Assembly: GCF_014333445.1 (NCBI RefSeq)
Contig: NZ_JACRYU010000018.1
Span: forward strand, 1 to 64,000
Length of the DNA stretch: 64,000 nucleotides
Direction: 5' to 3'
Source of the DNA: Terrisporobacter mayombei
GTDB taxonomy: Bacteria; Bacillota; Clostridia; Peptostreptococcales; Peptostreptococcaceae
Shown here: piece after piece, positions 58,746 through 64,000 of the stretch
How positions within the stretch are numbered: the stretch's first letter is position 1
How the letters are laid out: each line of letters starts with the position of its first letter
Made by a program: the position numbers and the translations under genes
Notes under the pieces: generated by a model
Told to the model about the DNA's origin: nothing
Databases searched by the model: none
Seen by the model: the letters and a program-made list of their open reading frames with translations, nothing else

Positions 58746-59822
58746 ATGAATTATCAGAATAAACACAAAAAAATAATAAAAGGAGCACCCATTTATATGG
58801 GTGTTATTTTAATCCTAATATCTTTATTGATAATTTCTATAATGATAGGTGTAACTATAGGAAGTGCAGAAATATCTATAGGAGAAGCTTATAAAGTAAT
58901 GGGGTATGAGGTGTTTAATATAAAGAGCTTTAGTGAGTACTCATCAGGAGCTATTCATGATGTTGTATGGTTGATAAGATCTCCTAGGGTTATATTAGCA
59001 GTAGCTATAGGAATGGGGTTATCTGTTAGTGGTGTAATTATGCAGGCAATAGTAAAAAATCCAATAGCAGATCCTTATGTACTAGGGGTATCATCAGGAG
59101 CAGCTTTAGGAGCAACGCTGTCTATAATACTTGGAATAGGTAGCTCGTTTGGAACAAATAGTGTAGGATTTATGGCATTTTTAGGTGCCTTGGTTGTATC
59201 TTTTTTTGTAATGTCTTTATCTAATTTGGGAGGAAAAGCAACTACATCAAAATTGGTACTATTAGGAATGGCAGCTAGTGCTGTTTGCTCTGCATTTTCA
59301 AATTTTATAATATATATATCAAATGACATAACTGGAATGAAGGATGTAACATATTGGCTTATGGGAAGTCTTGGAGGAGCAAATTGGGAAAATATTAAAG
59401 TAATACTTCCTATTATGATATTGGCTACTATATTTTTCTGGAGTAGATATAGGACTTTAAATTTAATGTTATTAGGAGATGAGGTGGCTATTACATTAGG
59501 AACAGATTTTCAGAGATCTAGAAATATTTATCTGATAGTAACTTCTATAATGATAGGATTTTCAGTGTATTCAGCTGGAACTATAGGATTTTTAGGATTA
59601 ATAATTCCTCATATGACAAGATTAATTTTTGGAACAGATCATAAAAAACTAATACCTATTTCAGCTTTACTAGGAGCTATATTTTTAATATGGACAGATG
59701 TTGCGGCAAGAAGTATAATACCTAATTCAGAAATGCCAATAGGTATTTTAATTTCTATTATAGGTGCTCCTTGTTTCTTATACCTTATGATAAAAAAGTC
59801 ATATGGATTTGGAGGGAATTAA
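58746..59822 (+). CDS. FecCD-family ABC transporter permease
   Basis: A 358-residue permease with about ten membrane segments. FecCD/BtuC signatures include WLIRSPRVILAVAIGMGLSV, MQAIVKNPIADPYVLGVSSG and the C-terminal GLIIPHMTRLIFGTDHKKL that contacts the ATPase. It starts nine bases after the lipoprotein gene and ends one base before the ATPase start. A single permease gene implies a homodimer. Confidence 0.94.
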   Translation: MNYQNKHKKIIKGAPIYMGVILILISLLIISIMIGVTIGSAEISIGEAYKVMGYEVFNIKSFSEYSSGAIHDVVWLIRSPRVILAVAIGMGLSVSGVIMQAIVKNPIADPYVLGVSSGAALGATLSIILGIGSSFGTNSVGFMAFLGALVVSFFVMSLSNLGGKATTSKLVLLGMAASAVCSAFSNFIIYISNDITGMKDVTYWLMGSLGGANWENIKVILPIMILATIFFWSRYRTLNLMLLGDEVAITLGTDFQRSRNIYLIVTSIMIGFSVYSAGTIGFLGLIIPHMTRLIFGTDHKKLIPISALLGAIFLIWTDVAARSIIPNSEMPIGILISIIGAPCFLYLMIKKSYGFGGN

Positions 59823-59823
59823 T

Positions 59824-60582
59824 ATGGATGTATTAGTTAAAGATATAGAGCTTTCTATAGGTAGAAACAATATATTGAAAGGTGCATCGATAGAAGTAGG
59901 AAAAAAAGAATTTATTGGAATTATAGGGCCTAATGGAAGTGGAAAATCAACCTTTTTAAAATGTATATATAGAATATTAAAACCTGATAAAGGTTGTATA
60001 CTTTTAGATAATGAACATCTAAATAGAATGTCTATAAAAGAATCTGCAAAAAAAATGGCTGTAGTTTCTCAACATAATTACTATAACTTTGACTTTTCTG
60101 TAGAAGAAGTTGTACTTATGGGACGTTCTCCTCATAAAAAAAGCTTAGAGAGAGATAACGCTAGGGATTATGAAATAGTAAGAGATTCTTTAGAAAAGGT
60201 AGGAATGTATGACTTTAGGAAGAGAAGCTTTTCTACACTATCTGGAGGAGAGCAACAAAGAGTAATTCTTGCTAGAGCATTAGCTCAACAAACTAAGTGT
60301 CTTATTTTAGATGAACCTACTAATCATTTAGATATTAAATATCAGATGCAACTTTTAAATATAGTAAAAGAGTTAAATTTGACAGTAATATCAGCTATAC
60401 ATGATTTAAACATTGCATCCATGTATTGTGATAAAATATATGCAATAAAAGACGGAAATATTATAGCTTTTGGAACACCAGAAGAAGTTTTAACTAAAGA
60501 ATTTATAAAAGATACTTATGAAGTTGACGCAGAAATTATTAAAGACTCAAAAGGGCAAATGCATATACTTTATAGTAGATAA
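59824..60582 (+). CDS. FepC/BtuD-type ABC transporter ATPase
   Basis: A 252-residue ATPase: Walker A IIGPNGSGKSTFLKCIYR, Q-loop VVSQHNYYNFDFSVEEVVLM, signature TLSGGEQQRVILARALAQ, Walker B CLILDEPTNHLDI and H-loop SAIHDLN. The QHNYYNFDFSVEE and MGRSPH region is typical of iron-chelate importers. ATG 59824 with GGAGGG eight bases upstream is chosen over an earlier frame start inside the permease gene. Confidence 0.94.
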   Translation: MDVLVKDIELSIGRNNILKGASIEVGKKEFIGIIGPNGSGKSTFLKCIYRILKPDKGCILLDNEHLNRMSIKESAKKMAVVSQHNYYNFDFSVEEVVLMGRSPHKKSLERDNARDYEIVRDSLEKVGMYDFRKRSFSTLSGGEQQRVILARALAQQTKCLILDEPTNHLDIKYQMQLLNIVKELNLTVISAIHDLNIASMYCDKIYAIKDGNIIAFGTPEEVLTKEFIKDTYEVDAEIIKDSKGQMHILYSR

Positions 60583-60585
60583 TAT

Positions 60586-60628
60586 AAAAACCTCCTTATG
60601 GCATGTATTCTACCATAGGAGGTTTTTT
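60586..60628 (+). terminator. Terminator after the iron transporter operon
   Basis: AAAAACCTCCTTATGG and CCATAGGAGGTTTTTT form a 15-16 bp stem around a short loop. Confidence 0.9.
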
Positions 60629-60741
60629 ATTTATATTGTTCTAAAAAGGTTTCAGTTCAATGCGAGTTCAACCTTCATTTTTGCTAATTTGTCTTTTTAT
60701 TTTAAGGCAGATACTGTTATATATACTTGAGATAAATATAT

Positions 60742-61986
60742 TTATAATAGGTTCATAAATGTTGTTATAACTGCTGAGTTAAAAAATTCTATAAATAATG
60801 CTCCAACTAATGGCAATATAAAAAATGCACTTGGTGAAGGACCATATTTAGAAGTTACAGACTCCATATTTGCTATTCCATTTGGAGTAGCTCCTAGACC
60901 AAATCCACAGTGACCTGCTGCAAGTACTGCTGCTGTGTAATCTTTTCCCATGAATCTGAATGTAACAAAGTAAGCAAATATTATCATTAACAATGTTTGT
61001 AAGCTTAGTAGTATTACTATAGGTATAGCAAGATCTACAAGCTCCCATAACTTTAAGCTACACATAGCCATTGATAAAAATAATGATAAACATATTGAAC
61101 CTAAGCTTTCTAATTCATCGCTTGCAATAGGCCATATTCCTTTTATATCTGAAATATTTCTCATAATAGCAGCAATTATCATAGACCCTATATAAGGTGG
61201 CATTGTTGCACCTATATTTGAAAACAAGTTTGATACTATAGTACCAAGTCCCATTGCTATTATTATTTGCATAGCTGAAGTTGTTAATTTGCTTTCTGAA
61301 AGTATTCCTATAGATACGTCAGTAAATGATACTTCTCCGTGTGAGTTTGTTGATACTGATTCTTCTCTTAACTCCATTTCCTCTGAATGAAGTCTATATT
61401 TTTGGATTAATTTATTTGCAACAGGACCACCGATAATACTTCCAGATACTAATCCAAATGTAGCACAAGCTAAAGCTATACTAAGGCCACCTTCAAGCCC
61501 TTTTGCCTCCATAAGAGGTCCAAATGCACCAGAAGCTCCATGGCCACCTGTCATAGAGACAGATCCAGCGGCTAATCCTAATAGTGGGTTTACACCTATC
61601 ATTTTAGCAGATAGAACACCTAGTATATCTTGAGCCAATACCAACATTGTTGCTACAATTAAAAATTTAATTACTTGTGATCCACCTTTCTTTAAAACTT
61701 GGAAACTTGCAGTAAATCCAACTGTTGTAAAAAAGGCTGTCATTAATATACCTTGCAAAGTTGTATCAAATACTATGGTAATTATTCCCATTTGCTTTAA
61801 TATAAATGATATTATCGCAAAAGAAAATCCTCCTACAACCGGTGCTGGGATACAGTACTTGTTAAATAGATTAACCTTATTTTTTATAAAAGAACCTATT
61901 AAAAATACAACAGTAGTAAATGAAATGCTTTGAATCATATCTAAGTTTAGCATCATCATTCCTAATTCACTTGAAAATTCAAACAT
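60742..61986 (-). CDS. Sodium/glutamate symporter GltS family (copy 2)
   Basis: A 414-residue paralogue of the 49203 gene: IPAPVVGGFSFAIIS near the start, AGSVSMTGGHGASGAFGP in the first re-entrant loop and AGHCGFGLGATPNGIANM in the second. The second loop differs from copy 1 (GHCGFGLGATPN against GLTGFAMGSTSN), which hints at a different substrate or affinity. GGGGGG lies five bases before the ATG. It separates the iron transporter operon from the heme oxygenase gene. Confidence 0.88.
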   Translation of the reverse strand: MFEFSSELGMMMLNLDMIQSISFTTVVFLIGSFIKNKVNLFNKYCIPAPVVGGFSFAIISFILKQMGIITIVFDTTLQGILMTAFFTTVGFTASFQVLKKGGSQVIKFLIVATMLVLAQDILGVLSAKMIGVNPLLGLAAGSVSMTGGHGASGAFGPLMEAKGLEGGLSIALACATFGLVSGSIIGGPVANKLIQKYRLHSEEMELREESVSTNSHGEVSFTDVSIGILSESKLTTSAMQIIIAMGLGTIVSNLFSNIGATMPPYIGSMIIAAIMRNISDIKGIWPIASDELESLGSICLSLFLSMAMCSLKLWELVDLAIPIVILLSLQTLLMIIFAYFVTFRFMGKDYTAAVLAAGHCGFGLGATPNGIANMESVTSKYGPSPSAFFILPLVGALFIEFFNSAVITTFMNLL

Positions 61987-62531
61987 AAATTCCCCCCATT
62001 TTTAATATAATTTACATAAAATGCCATGAATAGATATTATATTTCATTTCTTTTGAGCTTATTTTCTGACAATTTTGACCCAAAAAATATTTTATTTTAT
62101 AAATATATATATTCAAAAAAATTTCAGATAGATTTATACTCAAAGCCTAATTTACTGAACCATTGTTTGTCTTTAGATAAAACTGTTACTATTTTATTTT
62201 CATTCTGTTTATTATACTTGTGTTATTACATAATGGCTAAAAATAAGCATCTTATTGCAATTATTACAGTTATATTACACATGAATTAGATATATTTATA
62301 ATATAAACTGCATCGTTAACCTAATGAAATATATTCCATATACTACATTAGAATTTTAAGAAAGTCAAATTAATTGATTTTTATGTAAAAAAAACTATAG
62401 GTGCCTGACAAAATTATGAAATAAGATATGTTCATTTAGTAGATGTAGATATTGTAATTTAAGAAAAAATAGATCAAAAACATAAATATATTGTAAAAAT
62501 ATGTTTATTTATATTGAAAAGGAGGTACGTC
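61987..62531. other. Intergenic region between gltS copy 2 and the decayed secreted gene
   Basis: About 545 very AT-rich bases. A frame of 87 codons at 62026-62289 has no ribosome site, poor protein composition and no family match, so I do not call it. The region must hold the leftward gltS promoter; no other feature is convincing. Confidence 0.45.
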
Positions 62532-63686
62532 ATGGATAAAAAAATAAGATTGATATTGTTGTTGGACCTGCGGTATTTTTATCATCAACATATGAAGTTT
62601 ATTTCTTAAATCAACACCAAAATAATGGAAATGTTTTGAATAATAAGGACGAAAAAATTGTTCAAAATAATTCTGATGGCAGTAAATTAAATAAAAATGA
62701 AGAAATTAATAGCAATAATATTATTAGTAATAATGAGTTAGTATTAACATACAACCAAATAAAAAATAATTTAACAAATAGTACTATAGAAAAAGGGAAT
62801 GGATCTGTAATTAATATTAGAATACTTTAAAATAATATGTCCAAGTGAATCTTCTCTTACCACTAAAGGTGCAAGATTCGTTGTAAGTCCAGATAAGAAA
62901 ACTTATACAATAATTGTACATGATAACTATGGGCATAAGGACAATAAGTATACTGTTTCAGTAAATATGCCTGATGAAACGGTTGTTGAGGGATTATTTA
63001 GATCCTATTTCAATCCACCTGTAACAAGTGGGGAAAATATAGACCGTTATGCAAAGGATAAAATGAAATTTGAATTTAATTCAGATGAACATTGGACATT
63101 ATACTATGGAATATATGAATCTAACAATTCAGTATTTGCAGGTGATTAAACTACAACAATTGCGGAAGATGTACTTAGTGGAAAAGTAAAATGTACAAAA
63201 GCAAACTTAAATGCTAATTATAATGAATTAGATATAGATTTATCAGGTTATAATTTAACAAAGAACTCTAGATTATGGGTTTTATATGTTGATTATGATG
63301 GCAACTATCGCAATGGATTTGTAGATCATTATAAAATTCCAGAATTTACATGTTAACCTGATGTAGAAGAGGAAGATAAATCTTCACTAGATATTATTAA
63401 TATAGAAGTATCTAACGGTTCTATGGGTGCACTTTTAGAGTTGACATTTAACGAAGATTTATTATATACATTTGGTCAGAATAAAATAAAGTTACAATCT
63501 TTAAGTGGAGGAACCTTACCAGGTAGAATTGGGATGTCTGTGTCATTCCCTTCGAATAAACTAAATTATGCAAGTATAGAATTAATGGGTGTAACTTTAT
63601 CTGCTGGTGATTATCGTATAACTATTGAAACATTCGATTCAAAAGATAATCCAGTAAAAATAGTAAAAGATTTTACAGTAAAATAG
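62532..63686 (+). pseudogene. Decayed secreted or surface protein gene
   Basis: ATG 62532 with GGAGG upstream. A base slip near 62552 breaks the signal peptide; the next frame gives IDIVVGPAVFLSSTYEVYFL and an Asn-rich linker to 62830; a lost T near 62828 shifts it again; TAA codons stand at 63147 and 63354. The restored product is about 380 residues with a C-terminal Ig-like beta domain ending KDNPVKIVKDFTVK. Repeats or anchors are not seen. Function unknown. Confidence 0.7.
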
Positions 63687-63691
63687 AATAT

Positions 63692-63731
63692 AAAAAGCTG
63701 TTACAGGATTAATATTTGTAACAGCTTTTTT
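63692..63731 (+). terminator. Terminator after the decayed secreted gene
   Basis: AAAAAGCTGTTACA and TGTAACAGCTTTTTT form a strong stem with a T run. Confidence 0.88.
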
Positions 63732-63777
63732 ATTTTTTATAAAAAGATGTTTAAGGATAGTATAACAGGGAATATAT

Positions 63778-63796
63778 AATAATGAGAATCATTATC
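63778..63796. promoter_or_regulatory. Fur box upstream of the heme oxygenase gene
   Basis: AATAATGAGAATCATTATC matches the 19-base Fur consensus GATAATGATAATCATTATC at 17 positions. It lies about 80 bases before the ATG of the heme oxygenase gene and overlaps the likely promoter zone, so iron-dependent repression is expected. Confidence 0.8.
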
Positions 63797-63874
63797 ATAC
63801 ATTAAAAATATGATAAATATGTATAATTAATAAAAACTAGAATTCAAAAATAAATAATATAGGTGGTGACAGTT

Positions 63875-64000
63875 ATGGATTTAATAACTAAAATAAGAAA
63901 AAATACAGGAGTTTTACATAGTGCAGCAGAGCATTCAGGAATTTTAAAAAGAATAGTAGATGGAAATGCATCAGTAGATAGTTATGTAGAGTATTTATTT
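63875..64000 (+). CDS. Heme oxygenase (biliverdin-producing type), N-terminal part only
   Basis: The first 42 codons are in the window: MDLITKIRKNTGVLHSAAEH with the proximal heme-ligand histidine region (LHSAAEHS), then GNASVDSYVEYLF. This matches the start of HmuO/HO-1-like heme oxygenases, which open heme to release iron. AGGTGGTG lies seven bases upstream of the ATG. The Fur box upstream and the iron/heme ABC transporter 3 kb to the left fit an iron-scavenging role. Confidence 0.85.
   Translation, partial: MDLITKIRKNTGVLHSAAEHSGILKRIVDGNASVDSYVEYLF

Noticed and set aside
62026..62289. Frame of 87 codons upstream of gltS copy 2
   Set aside because: No ribosome site, composition typical of translated AT-rich spacer, divergent promoter region.

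Overview
The window is a low-GC Firmicutes chromosome segment around the replication origin. The gene order sigB-rsbW-rsbV-(small membrane proteins)-gyrA-gyrB-recF-yaaA-dnaN-dnaA | rpmH-rnpA-yidD-yidC-jag-mnmE-mnmG-rsmG-noc-soj-parB, the AT-rich codon use, and a DnaC/DnaD-type helicase-loading pair all point to the Peptostreptococcaceae (Clostridioides / Paeniclostridium / Paraclostridium / Romboutsia group). Species cannot be fixed by eye. 

Layout. 1-722: start of a ribosomal RNA operon on the minus strand with an unusual order: promoter, 5S, tRNA-Leu, CAU tRNA, then 16S running off the left edge. 733-2793: stress sigma factor SigB with its partner-switching regulators. 2867-11961: gyrase, recF, dnaN, dnaA and a bipartite oriC with DnaA boxes on both sides of dnaA and a DnaA-trio-like unwinding site between dnaA and dnaN. 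11962-21029: rightward cluster for ribosome, RNase P, membrane insertion, tRNA modification and chromosome partitioning, with a parS-like site between mnmE and mnmG. 21135-38010: an HTH-TPR regulator, DUF951, an aminotransferase, rpsF-ssb-rpsR behind a structured leader, gdpP (c-di-AMP turnover), rplI, dnaB, purA, the helicase loader pair, an M1 peptidase, yycJ and rlmH. A dense DnaA-box cluster lies just after dnaB. 

38040-46770 is accessory. It is bounded by a broken partial copy of xpaC on the left and the intact xpaC-telA operon on the right. It holds decayed secreted, membrane, toxin/immunity-like and mobile-element genes, an IS1595-type transposase scrap, and one intact island (about 39.6-43.9 kb) of visibly higher GC. 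The island carries a MalY/PatB-type C-S lyase and a complete sulfonate/taurine-type ABC importer, and is flanked by two near-identical 70-bp double-hairpin repeats. 

49203-64000 is metabolic accessory DNA: two GltS-type symporters, a truncated and frameshifted enoate-reductase-like gene, a PucR regulator with an OFA-type MFS transporter, a broken second PucR and a creatininase (a likely purine/creatinine utilisation group), a FecBCD-type iron/siderophore/heme ABC transporter, a decayed secreted protein, and at the right edge the first 42 codons of a heme oxygenase behind a strong Fur-box match. 

Core genes across the first 38 kb are all open and intact, while the accessory part holds about ten genes broken by in-frame stops (mostly TAA) and one-base homopolymer slips. 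This argues for real decay, not general sequencing error. I found no CRISPR array and no intact transposon.
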